Positions 57,086-64,000 of a stretch of DNA of 64,000 nt are shown here, in pieces. A program made the translations under genes and the position numbers. Below the pieces are notes generated by a model that worked only from the letters and a program-made list of their open reading frames with translations, was not told where the DNA came from and searched no databases. Source of the stretch: Blastococcus sp. Marseille-P5729 (GTDB taxonomy: Bacteria; Actinomycetota; Actinomycetes; Mycobacteriales; Antricoccaceae); assembly GCF_900292035.1 (NCBI RefSeq), contig NZ_OMPO01000001.1:1309192-1373191 (forward strand), given 5' to 3'. Each line of letters starts with the position of its first letter. The stretch's first letter is position 1.

Positions 57086-57412
57086 ATGGGTACCAAGACC
57101 TCTACACCGGAGATGCAGGCATTCCAGGTCAAGGCCTCCGACGCCGCGACCACGATCACCACGGCGATGAACAAGATGATCGGGGAGCTCAGCGTCCTCG
57201 ATGCCTCGAAGGGTGCCTTCGCCCGCGCCTTCCAGGTCACTCGCGACATCGTCAACCGGGAGACCCAGAACCTCAGCAACGCGCTGAACGGCATCTCGGT
57301 CGACGTCGCCACCGCGGCTGCGCAGTACGAGCAGTCGGACGCCGAGCAGGAGGCCGAGATCAAGAAGGCCGAGAACGCTGCTACCGGCATCACCGCTGGT
57401 CTCGCCCGCTAA
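57086..57412 (+). CDS. WXG100-like secretion substrate without the Trp motif
   Basis: 108 residues, helix-turn-helix hairpin of WXG100 size. The turn reads LDASKGAFARAF, so no W-x-G is present and the protein has no tryptophan at all. YEQSD near the C-terminus fits the YxxxD/E export signal recognised by EccC. GGAGA lies upstream of the ATG. It is paired with the next gene, 55 bp away, like EsxB/EsxA-type partners. Confidence 0.82.
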   Translation: MGTKTSTPEMQAFQVKASDAATTITTAMNKMIGELSVLDASKGAFARAFQVTRDIVNRETQNLSNALNGISVDVATAAAQYEQSDAEQEAEIKKAENAATGITAGLAR

Positions 57413-57467
57413 TTCCTCCGACTAGACCTCATCTCACAACCCACACTCAACTCAGGGAGCTACAACC

Positions 57468-57761
57468 GTGACCGGTGAATACCACGTCAATTGGGACGAC
57501 CAGTCGACCGCTTCGGCCTCCGTCGTGTCCGGCACCTCCGCGCTGGACTCCACGCTCGCCGACGTCAACAGCGCCGTCAACGCGATGATCGGCCACTGGA
57601 CCGACGGCACCGCAGTCGATGCCTACCGCGAGCGCCAGAACCAGTGGAACACCGCCGGCGACCGCATCAAGGAAGCCCTCACCCAGTTCAGCGCCGGCCT
57701 GACCCAGGCCGCCAGCCTCTCTCAGGGCACCGAGCAGACGAACACCAGCACCGTCGCCTAG
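57468..57761 (+). CDS. WXG100-family protein
   Basis: 97 residues. The turn has HWTDGTAVDAYRERQNQW, i.e. W-x-x-G rather than strict W-x-G, and the flanking helices are typical. No YxxxD signal is seen, so the partner would supply it to the dimer. GTG start 57468 with GGGAG upstream. A perfect palindromic terminator follows. Confidence 0.88.
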   Translation: MTGEYHVNWDDQSTASASVVSGTSALDSTLADVNSAVNAMIGHWTDGTAVDAYRERQNQWNTAGDRIKEALTQFSAGLTQAASLSQGTEQTNTSTVA

Positions 57762-57773
57762 GCCCCGCAGCCA

Positions 57774-57811
57774 ACGAGCGCCGCACCGGATCGATCCGGT
57801 GCGGCGCTCGT
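57774..57811. terminator. 38-bp perfect palindrome after the WXG100 pair
   Basis: ACGAGCGCCGCACCGGATC (57774-57792) is followed directly by its exact reverse complement to 57811. It lies between the plus-strand esx genes and the convergent mycosin gene, so it can end transcription from both sides. Confidence 0.85.
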
Positions 57812-57836
57812 CGTCTGCTCGGAGCGGGCTCGGGCC

Positions 57837-57856
57837 AGCCTGCGTGCGCGCAGGCT
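57837..57856. terminator. Hairpin abutting the mycosin stop codon
   Basis: AGCCTGCG (57837-57844) and CGCAGGCT (57849-57856) are exact arms. It reaches the stop codon of the minus-strand mycosin gene, so it is the likely second part of that gene's terminator. Confidence 0.55.
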
Positions 57857-59313
57857 CAGTCCAGCTGCTTGGGCGTGAACAGCGCCTCGCCCGACACATA
57901 CTCCGCCGGCGCCTCGTCCGCGCTGGCCGGGCGGGTCGTCGTCGCAGCCCCAGCCCCGAGGCGACGAGTACGTCGGATCGCCCAGATCGCGAAGCCGCCG
58001 CCCAACGTGGCCACCACCGCCCCGCCGCCTATGTAGTTCAGCAGCGTCCGGGCGTTCCGCTCGTCACGAGCAGCCTGGATCTCCGACTCCGACGGTTGAT
58101 ACGGCTGCGGCGCGTTCGGCGGCACCGGGCCCGAGCCGGCCATTGGCTCGTTCAACGCGCGATAAGGATCGACGATCCCGCTGCCGTAGCCCATGTTCGG
58201 ATCCGGCACGCCGTCCGGGGCCGTGGTCGCAACGATCCGCGCGATCACCGCATTCGCTCGCTGGTCCGCCGGAAGCCCCGCTATGCCCGTTCGCGGATCG
58301 GCCAGCACCAGCGCTGCGGTCGCGGCCACATAGCCCGATGCGATCTGGGTCGAGACCCACACCTCCTGGCCGTCGATGGCGGCTGCCACCACATCGACGC
58401 CGGGCGCGACCAGGTCGACGTAGGGGCCGATCTGGGACGCGGCCCCGCGCATGCCGTCGGGGCCGACCATGCCCACCCCGAGAACCTGGGGGTATGCGGC
58501 AGGGTACGGCGTGAGCGACTCGGGAGTCGGCGTCATCGGGGGCGCCTCGGGGGAATGCTGGTCACCGACCGCAGCCACGACGACGACGCCTGAGGCGACC
58601 GCCTGCGCGACCGCCGCCTCCAGCTCGGGACTCGCGAGGTAGACCGCGTGGGGCACGACGATGACCGCCGCACCCGACTCGACGGCGTAGTCGATACCGG
58701 CGGCCACCGCCCCGGCCTGCGGTTCCGGCTTGCTCTCGTCGTCCGAGCTCAGGGCCTGCGAGACGCGCACCGGCAGAATGCTGACGCCCGGTGCGAGGCC
58801 GTAGAAGCCCACGCCGTCCACCTTCTTACCGGCGATGACGCTCGCGACGGCCGTTCCGGAGCCGAGACAGTCGTCGTCCGCGCGGTTCGCGCCCGCTGCG
58901 AAGTCGCGCCCTCGTAGCACCGACCCGGCCAGCTGAGGATGGTCGGCCTGCACTCCCGTCGACAGCACGGCGACGGTGATTCCCGTGCCAGTCGTGAACG
59001 GCCAGATCCGCTCGGGCGCGCTATAGCTGCTCACCTGCCACGGCACCTCCTCGATCGTCGCGGAGGACGCCGGCGGATTCTTGCAGTACTGCGCCTGCTG
59101 GTTCTGCCCGCTCGGCGAACTCGTAGCCGACGAGGCCGAGCTGGCTGCCGATCCCGAGGCCTCTGATCCCGAAGTCTCCGATGGAGCTGAGGAGGCGGAC
59201 GGCGTCGTCGAGGCCGGGTCGTCCCCGGGAGCGGCGACCGCCGGGCCAGCGATCAACAGCAGCCCGACCGCTCCGCTCGAGGCCCAACGAGCGATCCGTG
59301 AGGTGGTGTGCAT
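57856..59313 (-). CDS. mycP: Mycosin (MycP) with substituted catalytic residues, likely pseudoprotease
   Basis: 485 residues. Signal peptide (about 1-28), Ser/Ala-rich linker, subtilisin-like domain (about 70-345) and a C-terminal membrane helix (NYIGGGAVVATLGGGFAIWAI) follow the mycosin plan. Yet VAVLSTGV has Ser118 for the catalytic Asp (DTG in active enzymes), LGSGTAVASVIAG has Ser152 for His, VVVAAVGDQ has Asp251 for the oxyanion Asn, and VSTQIASGYVA has Gln323 for the catalytic Ser (GTS). I checked the codons at the three triad positions. Mycosins also stabilise the ESX complex independently of proteolysis, so a structural role is likely. Confidence 0.9.
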   Translation of the reverse strand: MHTTSRIARWASSGAVGLLLIAGPAVAAPGDDPASTTPSASSAPSETSGSEASGSAASSASSATSSPSGQNQQAQYCKNPPASSATIEEVPWQVSSYSAPERIWPFTTGTGITVAVLSTGVQADHPQLAGSVLRGRDFAAGANRADDDCLGSGTAVASVIAGKKVDGVGFYGLAPGVSILPVRVSQALSSDDESKPEPQAGAVAAGIDYAVESGAAVIVVPHAVYLASPELEAAVAQAVASGVVVVAAVGDQHSPEAPPMTPTPESLTPYPAAYPQVLGVGMVGPDGMRGAASQIGPYVDLVAPGVDVVAAAIDGQEVWVSTQIASGYVAATAALVLADPRTGIAGLPADQRANAVIARIVATTAPDGVPDPNMGYGSGIVDPYRALNEPMAGSGPVPPNAPQPYQPSESEIQAARDERNARTLLNYIGGGAVVATLGGGFAIWAIRRTRRLGAGAATTTRPASADEAPAEYVSGEALFTPKQLD

Positions 59314-59466
59314 AGACTCTTTCTCGCGCTCGGATCTCGGCCGCTACGCACGCTAGCCGGGCAAAGTGGCCAGCAGGTTAACATCCCAGCGCGGCCTCGC
59401 GCCGTCCCGGCCGCGTCGATAGAGTGGCGAACGGACCCGACCACGACGAGACGGATCGAGAGCACG

Positions 59467-59877
59467 TTGAGCACCGGTGGCCACGACTTCCCCGAGCTGG
59501 ACCGCATGCGCGCCTACTCCGAGGAGCTGCAGGGACAGGTCCAGAAGATCATCGACGAAGGCGCCGACATCCATCGCCGCATCGGCGAGGTGTCAGCGAC
59601 GGTGGTCTCGGAGAACGGGCTGGTCGAGGTGACCTCCGATGGCCGCGGCCAGGTGACCGAGCTGCGCCTGTCGCCGGAGATCTACCGGCGTCCGAACTCC
59701 CGCGAGCTCGCCGAGTCGATCCTCGAGACGATCCGCGCGGCGGTCGACAAGGCCGTCTCTGAGGCGCAGGAGATCGCGGCCGAGGTTGTGCCCCGACAGA
59801 GTCTGGATGTCTATCGAAACGGCGAGATGGATTCGATCGTCGAAAACATGACCAGCCGGATGTTCGGAAAGGACTGA
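59467..59877 (+). CDS. YbaB/EbfC-family protein (EspL-like), ESX-associated
   Basis: 136 residues. GHDFPELDRMRAYSEELQGQVQKIIDEGADI and VSENGLVEVTSDGRGQVTELRLSPEIYRR match the EbfC fold, as in mycobacterial EspL (Rv3880c), encoded in the ESX-1 region. EbfC proteins bind DNA; ESX-linked ones may act as chaperones or regulators. A TTG at 59467 is the probable start, with a weak GAGAG upstream; the ATG at 59506 is an alternative. It opens a short operon with the EspC-like and toxin-like genes. Confidence 0.8.
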   Translation: MSTGGHDFPELDRMRAYSEELQGQVQKIIDEGADIHRRIGEVSATVVSENGLVEVTSDGRGQVTELRLSPEIYRRPNSRELAESILETIRAAVDKAVSEAQEIAAEVVPRQSLDVYRNGEMDSIVENMTSRMFGKD

Positions 59878-59885
59878 GCCACGAC

Positions 59886-60227
59886 ATGGCCGATGACAGC
59901 GTTTACATCGATCCGCAGCAGGCCTCCAATGGAATCGCCCAGTGGGACGCCGCGGCCGGCGACGCACAGGATCACTGGAAGACGAAGACCGGCGAGGCGA
60001 CAGGCTTCGGATCGCCCTGGGGTTCGGACGCGGCGGGTCAGCAGTTCCTCGCCAACTACGGCGGCAACGAGCTGATGCAGAACAGCGACGTCGCCGGGAT
60101 CTTCAAACACCTCGTGGAGACCGGAAAGAACGTCCGCACCGCGATCGAGGCCTCGTTGGCCTCCGACGAGCAGCAGGCCAGCGGCGTCGAGGGCGTCATC
60201 GAGCCGGGCACCGCTCCGACGCGCTGA
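59886..60227 (+). CDS. EspC-like/WXG-like ESX substrate
   Basis: 113 residues. YIDPQQASNGIAQWDAAAGDAQDHWK forms the first helix, and GSPWGSDAAGQQFLANY marks the turn with W-G. The rest is a second helix with a short flexible tail. It starts 8 bp after the EbfC-like gene and precedes the effector by 32 bp, and probably forms a complex with that effector's N-terminal domain. Confidence 0.75.
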   Translation: MADDSVYIDPQQASNGIAQWDAAAGDAQDHWKTKTGEATGFGSPWGSDAAGQQFLANYGGNELMQNSDVAGIFKHLVETGKNVRTAIEASLASDEQQASGVEGVIEPGTAPTR

Positions 60228-60259
60228 CGCGCGCATCTTAGAGTCGAACGTCTGCGCCG

Positions 60260-63200
60260 ATGGGAGACGTAGAGAAGGCCTGGGCCTTCATGAATCTGCC
60301 CGACTGGGCAGATCAGCTCATGTCTGTCGTGGTCGGCGGCGAGAAATGGCCCGCGGGCAGCGAGACCCAGCTGTGGGAGCTCGCCGACGTCTGGTTCGCG
60401 CTGCAGGAGCTTCTTGGCGAGGACGCCAAAGAGCTGACCGGCGCGGCCAACACGCTCCTGGCCGGGTGGCAGGCACCGGCTGCCGACAACTTCCGGGATC
60501 TCGGCGAACAGCTGGTCTGGCAGGGTGAGCAGGCCGCACTCCCATCGATCGCCAAGAACACCGGGCAGGTCAGCCAGCAGCTGATCGAGTTCGGGCGCAC
60601 CACACAGTTCACGAAGTACACAATCAACATCGCGTTCTGGATCGCGGTCATCGAGCTCTTCGCGCTCGTGCTCGCCGCCTTCTTCACCTTCGGAACCACG
60701 ATCGTCGCCGCCGGCGGCGTGAAGGCAGCCCTCTCTCTGGCCATCAAGGCGGCGATGCGGACGCTGTTCACCCAGGCCGGCCGCAAGGCGGTCATGTCGC
60801 AGATCACCAAGGCGTCAATCAAGCAGGCGACGGTTCGGGCGGTCCGGCAGATTCCGGGCGAGATGCTCGAGGAGATGCTCGAAGAGGTCTTCATCGACAC
60901 GCTCGCCCAGGCGATGCAGATGGGCCAGACCACGCCGGCCGGTCAGCCGATCAAGCCGGACTGGGACTTCCGCTCGACCGCGACAGCCGCGGTTGGCGGT
61001 GCCGCCGGCGGTGCGGGCGGCGCGCTCGTTGCTCCCATGACGGCGCCGCTGCGCCGCTCCCCGTTCATGGGCAACATGCTGTCGAACATGGCGACGAACG
61101 CCGTCGCCTCACCGATGGGCGGCAGCGCCGCGACCATGTTCAACAACGCCCTCGACGGCAAGCCACTGCTCAAAGGCGTGGGAGCGAATTGGTCGCCGGA
61201 GAACATGATGAACGCGGCGCTGACCAGCCTGTCGCGTCCGTCGCCACACTCGTTGTTCGACATGAGCAGCCAGGGCGCCATCCGCCACACGACGAGTACC
61301 GGCGGTGACTTCTTCAACGCGGTCACCACGGGAACGGTCCCGTCGAGCCATCCGCTGGCAGCGGGCATGCCGGCGGTGGGCAACAACCTCCCGTCCCGGG
61401 CGCCCATGCCCGGCCAGATGACGTCCGCCGCTCCCTCGACGTCCGCGGCCCCCTCGACCTCCACCGCTCCCTCGACCTCCGCGGCCCCCTCGACGTCCGC
61501 GGCCCCGACACCGAGCGCACCCTCCGACGTGTCCAGCGCCCCGAGCGTCGCGGATGCCACCTCCACCGCACCCAGTCCGGCGGCGCCCGACGCGCCGTCC
61601 ACCGCACCGGCCTCCCCGGGGACCGACAGCACTCCCGCGGCGCCAGCTACCACCGACGGCCCGGGCGGCGATTCGGCCAGCTCGGCGGGTACCGATTCCA
61701 CCAGCTCCACGAGCCCGCCCAGCACCTCCGAGACCACCGGCAGCCAGGACAGCGGACCACAGTCGGCGCCCCCGAGCACCTCGGCGCCATCCAGCGAGTC
61801 CGGGCCTCCGCAGGCGAGCACGCCCGGAGACGGCACGAGCGGACCGGGCTCGGCCCAGACCGGCGGCGACTCGCAGAACACATCGGGCAACCAGGCCGCC
61901 TCATCCTCGACGACCCAGTCGTCCTCGCCGCCTCCGCCGGGCAGCACGGCCACCCCGTCCGACATCGGGGTCGATCCGACCTCCACCGCCGCCGACCCGA
62001 CGGCCGGCGCTCCGGACAGCGGGGGCGCGGAGGGGACGTCCGCGAGCACCGAGACGTCCGCACCGGTCACGGACCCGGCGACCGACACGCGGGCTCAGCA
62101 CGGCGGACCCAGCGGCCCGCCTCCCGGCGACGTCGCTCATCCGGCGTCCGACAGCGAGCAGGGCGGGTCCGCTTCCTCGACCACCAGTCCCGGGACCCCC
62201 GGCGCGTCCGACTCCTCGACCACCAGCCCCGGCACCCCCGGCGCGTCCGACTCCTCGACCACGTCGGCCGATCCGGCGAGGAACGCCGGAACCCAGGCCC
62301 CCGCAGCCAGCACCCAGCAGGCCGCTGGCGAGTCGCAGGCTGGACTGGTCGCCGGCGGCGCCGCTGCCGCACAGGCATCCGGGGTACAAGCGGCGGCGGA
62401 CGCCGAGGCCGACGCTGACGCCCCTCCAGCTGCGGCAGCTCCGATGGGAGTCGCCGGTGCGGCACCGCCGGCCACCGGCACCAGCCCTACCGCGAATCAG
62501 CAGCCGGGCGGGCCGCTGACCGGCCGGCCGACCAACCCGGCGGACGTGCGCGCCGACCGGACAGAGGCCGGCAACGAGAGCACCGCCGAGACGGCGGCGT
62601 CGAGCGACACCGGACCCGGAACGCTCGCGGCCCAGATCGCCCACCACCTCCACACCTCGAACTTCGACACCCACGGCCGGACCCTGACCGAGCCGGCGAT
62701 CAACGGCGCTATCCAGCACATGAACAGCGACCTGTCCTCGATCGCCCGGGGTGGCCCGGAGATGGTCACACACGCCCAGGACGCCCTGAACCGGCTCAGC
62801 ACCGGCGATGCGACACAGTCGGACGTCGACCTGCTGGTGCACCAGTTCACCGAGTCGGTGGCGCTCGAGCAGCGCACGCTCGCAGATCCCGCCACCACGG
62901 ATACAGCCGCCCAGCTTCAGCAGAACGCCTTGCTGGCCACGCGCATCGCCGAGCAGCAGAGCCCCTTCTTCACCACCGGCACCGCGGTCGACGAGCAGAT
63001 CAGTGCGCGGGCCCTCGACGGGGTCGCTCCCGATACGTCGAGCACCCCGGCGGTCGCCACCGACCCCGCCGCGGACCCCGATCCCGACAGCGCCCGCCGC
63101 GGACCCGATCCCGACAGCGCCCGCCACGGATCCCGCCGCGGACCCCGATCCGACAGCGCCCCGCCGCCGACCCCGCGACGCAGCCACCGCACCCCACCGG

Positions 63201-63262
63201 AGGACGCGAGCTCGCACAACCCACCCAGCGCGAGGCCGAGCTCGCCGAGCGCGGCCGGCTGA
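60260..63262 (+). CDS. CpnT-like ESX effector, N-terminal and linker part (frame broken near the end)
   Basis: 1000 residues as read. Residues about 1-115 are a CpnT-N/WXG-like helical domain (GGEKWPAGSETQLWELADVWFALQELL; LLAGWQAPAADNFRDLGEQL). Membrane-like helices follow at about 125-180 (INIAFWIAVIELFALVLAAFF). A very long Ser/Thr/Pro/Ala-rich linker (about 370-760) has TAPSTSAAPSTS and SSTTSPGTPGASD repeats. A helical domain follows (AAQIAHHLHTSNFDTHGR; SARALDGVAPDT). From about 63083 on, the natural reading leaves this frame twice (see next features), so the last ~60 residues are probably not native. This is the plan of a type VII-secreted polymorphic toxin. Confidence 0.75.
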   Translation: MGDVEKAWAFMNLPDWADQLMSVVVGGEKWPAGSETQLWELADVWFALQELLGEDAKELTGAANTLLAGWQAPAADNFRDLGEQLVWQGEQAALPSIAKNTGQVSQQLIEFGRTTQFTKYTINIAFWIAVIELFALVLAAFFTFGTTIVAAGGVKAALSLAIKAAMRTLFTQAGRKAVMSQITKASIKQATVRAVRQIPGEMLEEMLEEVFIDTLAQAMQMGQTTPAGQPIKPDWDFRSTATAAVGGAAGGAGGALVAPMTAPLRRSPFMGNMLSNMATNAVASPMGGSAATMFNNALDGKPLLKGVGANWSPENMMNAALTSLSRPSPHSLFDMSSQGAIRHTTSTGGDFFNAVTTGTVPSSHPLAAGMPAVGNNLPSRAPMPGQMTSAAPSTSAAPSTSTAPSTSAAPSTSAAPTPSAPSDVSSAPSVADATSTAPSPAAPDAPSTAPASPGTDSTPAAPATTDGPGGDSASSAGTDSTSSTSPPSTSETTGSQDSGPQSAPPSTSAPSSESGPPQASTPGDGTSGPGSAQTGGDSQNTSGNQAASSSTTQSSSPPPPGSTATPSDIGVDPTSTAADPTAGAPDSGGAEGTSASTETSAPVTDPATDTRAQHGGPSGPPPGDVAHPASDSEQGGSASSTTSPGTPGASDSSTTSPGTPGASDSSTTSADPARNAGTQAPAASTQQAAGESQAGLVAGGAAAAQASGVQAAADAEADADAPPAAAAPMGVAGAAPPATGTSPTANQQPGGPLTGRPTNPADVRADRTEAGNESTAETAASSDTGPGTLAAQIAHHLHTSNFDTHGRTLTEPAINGAIQHMNSDLSSIARGGPEMVTHAQDALNRLSTGDATQSDVDLLVHQFTESVALEQRTLADPATTDTAAQLQQNALLATRIAEQQSPFFTTGTAVDEQISARALDGVAPDTSSTPAVATDPAADPDPDSARRGPDPDSARHGSRRGPRSDSAPPPTPRRSHRTPPEDASSHNPPSARPSSPSAAG
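63068..63162 (+). repeat. 27-bp repeat with indels that shift the effector frame
   Basis: Three copies of an AADPDPTAP-encoding unit are seen. The first carries one extra C (within 63083-63085), and a C-run at 63159-63162 ends the third. The frame of the 60260 gene is lost after copy 1; copies 2-3 read in another frame, and the downstream toxin part (from 63163) reads in the third. Confidence 0.75.
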
Positions 63263-64000
63263 TGGTCCAAGGCATGGACACCGACACGATCCGGATCGCG
63301 ACGATGCTCGCAGAGCACACCGTGCCGACCCTGGACGGCGGCCGGGCCCCGATCGACATCCAGATGCTCGAAGCGATCCGTGACCACCTCTTCGGCGATC
63401 ACCCCGTGACCCACCAGGTCGATGGCGGTGAGATCACCTTGTCGCAGTTCATTGCCGATCCGGACATCATCGAGGCCTGGCTCCGCCTGCAGCACAACGA
63501 CACCAGCCACCTCGAGACCGACCTGCTGCTGATCGCCCACGAGCACGCCGAGATCCAGGCGATGGAGCAGGGCAAGAGCCAGATCGACGCCCACCTGGCC
63601 GCGAACGAGATCGCCAACTGGTCGGAGGTCGTGCCCGATTCCGACCACCCGTTGTTGCATCGGCTGGACCTCAACCAGGGGGTGCCGGACTTCCAGAGCT
63701 ACGTGGACTCCCCGGTCCGCTCGTACGAGTACAACCACGCCATGCGGGTGCGCAGCATTCTGGACGCCCAGATGCCGGGTGTCTACGCCGTGCTTACGGC
63801 GCCCGATCTGGAAACACCGAAGCGAACGCTGCCGAGCGCCAGCGGCACACTCTCACCGCAGTCCGATCTCGGACAGCGAGTGGCGCGTGCCCGCGCCGAG
63901 CTGCAGCAGGTCATCGAACAGATCGGCGGGCCGGCGGTGCTGGAGCTGGCCGGCAACCCGCACCTCGACCCGAGCACGGCGGCACAGACCGGCCCGTTCG
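63262..64000 (+). CDS. C-terminal effector domain, off-frame and truncated by window edge
   Basis: An ATG at 63262 overlaps the stop of the preceding frame (TGATG), and the frame is open to the window end and also upstream to 63163 (ADPATQPPHPTGGRELAQPTQREAELAERGRLM). The product reads MVQGMDTDTIRIATMLAEHT, then LETDLLLIAHEHAEIQAMEQGKSQIDAHLAANEIA, and VPDFQSYVDSPVRSYEYNHAM. It is helical and unlike any toxin domain I can name with confidence; AHEHAE could be a metal or catalytic site. Two readings are possible: a frameshifted continuation of the same effector, or a translationally coupled separate protein. Confidence 0.6.
   Translation, partial: MVQGMDTDTIRIATMLAEHTVPTLDGGRAPIDIQMLEAIRDHLFGDHPVTHQVDGGEITLSQFIADPDIIEAWLRLQHNDTSHLETDLLLIAHEHAEIQAMEQGKSQIDAHLAANEIANWSEVVPDSDHPLLHRLDLNQGVPDFQSYVDSPVRSYEYNHAMRVRSILDAQMPGVYAVLTAPDLETPKRTLPSASGTLSPQSDLGQRVARARAELQQVIEQIGGPAVLELAGNPHLDPSTAAQTGPF

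Noticed and set aside
60943-62088. 381-codon minus-strand frame opposite the effector linker
   Set aside because: Generated by the high-GC repeat codons of the plus-strand gene; low complexity without features.

Overview
The window is dense, GC-rich actinobacterial chromosome. Evidence for Actinomycetota: a dnaK-grpE-dnaJ-hspR cluster with a HAIR-type operator, an FO synthase FbiC (coenzyme F420 pathway), a bifunctional-type Dcd, an EtfD-like membrane Fe-S reductase, an SCO6745-family protein and a full type VII secretion (ESX) locus. GTG and TTG starts are common. No phage, IS element or CRISPR array was seen. The genus cannot be fixed from the sequence; a non-mycobacterial lineage such as Geodermatophilales or relatives is only a guess.

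Left part (1-21 kb): proline catabolism (PutA, cut by the left edge) divergent from a LysR regulator with a dyad between them; small conserved proteins (DUF456, YbaK, DUF2277, a cysteine hydrolase, a TPR-like protein); the heat-shock cluster on the minus strand; CorA-like and MFS transporters; methionine aminopeptidase; an ECF sigma factor with a SnoaL-like tail; a calcium-repeat protein; a CDF-like transporter; an NYN nuclease with OST-HTH-like modules; and an epoxide-hydrolase-like enzyme.

Middle part (21-39 kb): an EtfD-like Fe-S reductase with a very long repetitive tail, gamma carbonic anhydrase, exonuclease III, a 2-TM potassium-channel-like protein with two RCK domains, dcd, a NUDIX-phosphotransferase fusion, an SCO6745-family protein, tRNA-Gly(CCC), a methyltransferase, fbiC, a DUF808 protein, an SHMT-like PLP enzyme and a secreted M23 peptidase.

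Right part (39-64 kb): an ESX/type VII secretion island. It has EccB, EccC (three fused ATPase domains), EccD, EccE, a mycosin, a ParA/MinD-like protein, an EccA-type AAA+ ATPase whose N-terminus is a beta-helix instead of TPRs, an SseB-domain protein, a possible degenerate ATPase-like protein, a WXG100-type pair, PE/PPE-like helical proteins, an EbfC/EspL-like protein, an EspC-like protein and a large CpnT-like effector that runs off the right edge. The most unusual point is the mycosin: the Asp, His and Ser of the catalytic triad and the oxyanion Asn all appear substituted, so it looks like a pseudoprotease that would act only structurally. Two Pro/Gly- or Ala/Pro-rich secretion-substrate genes carry apparent frameshifts inside or near GC-rich repeats.
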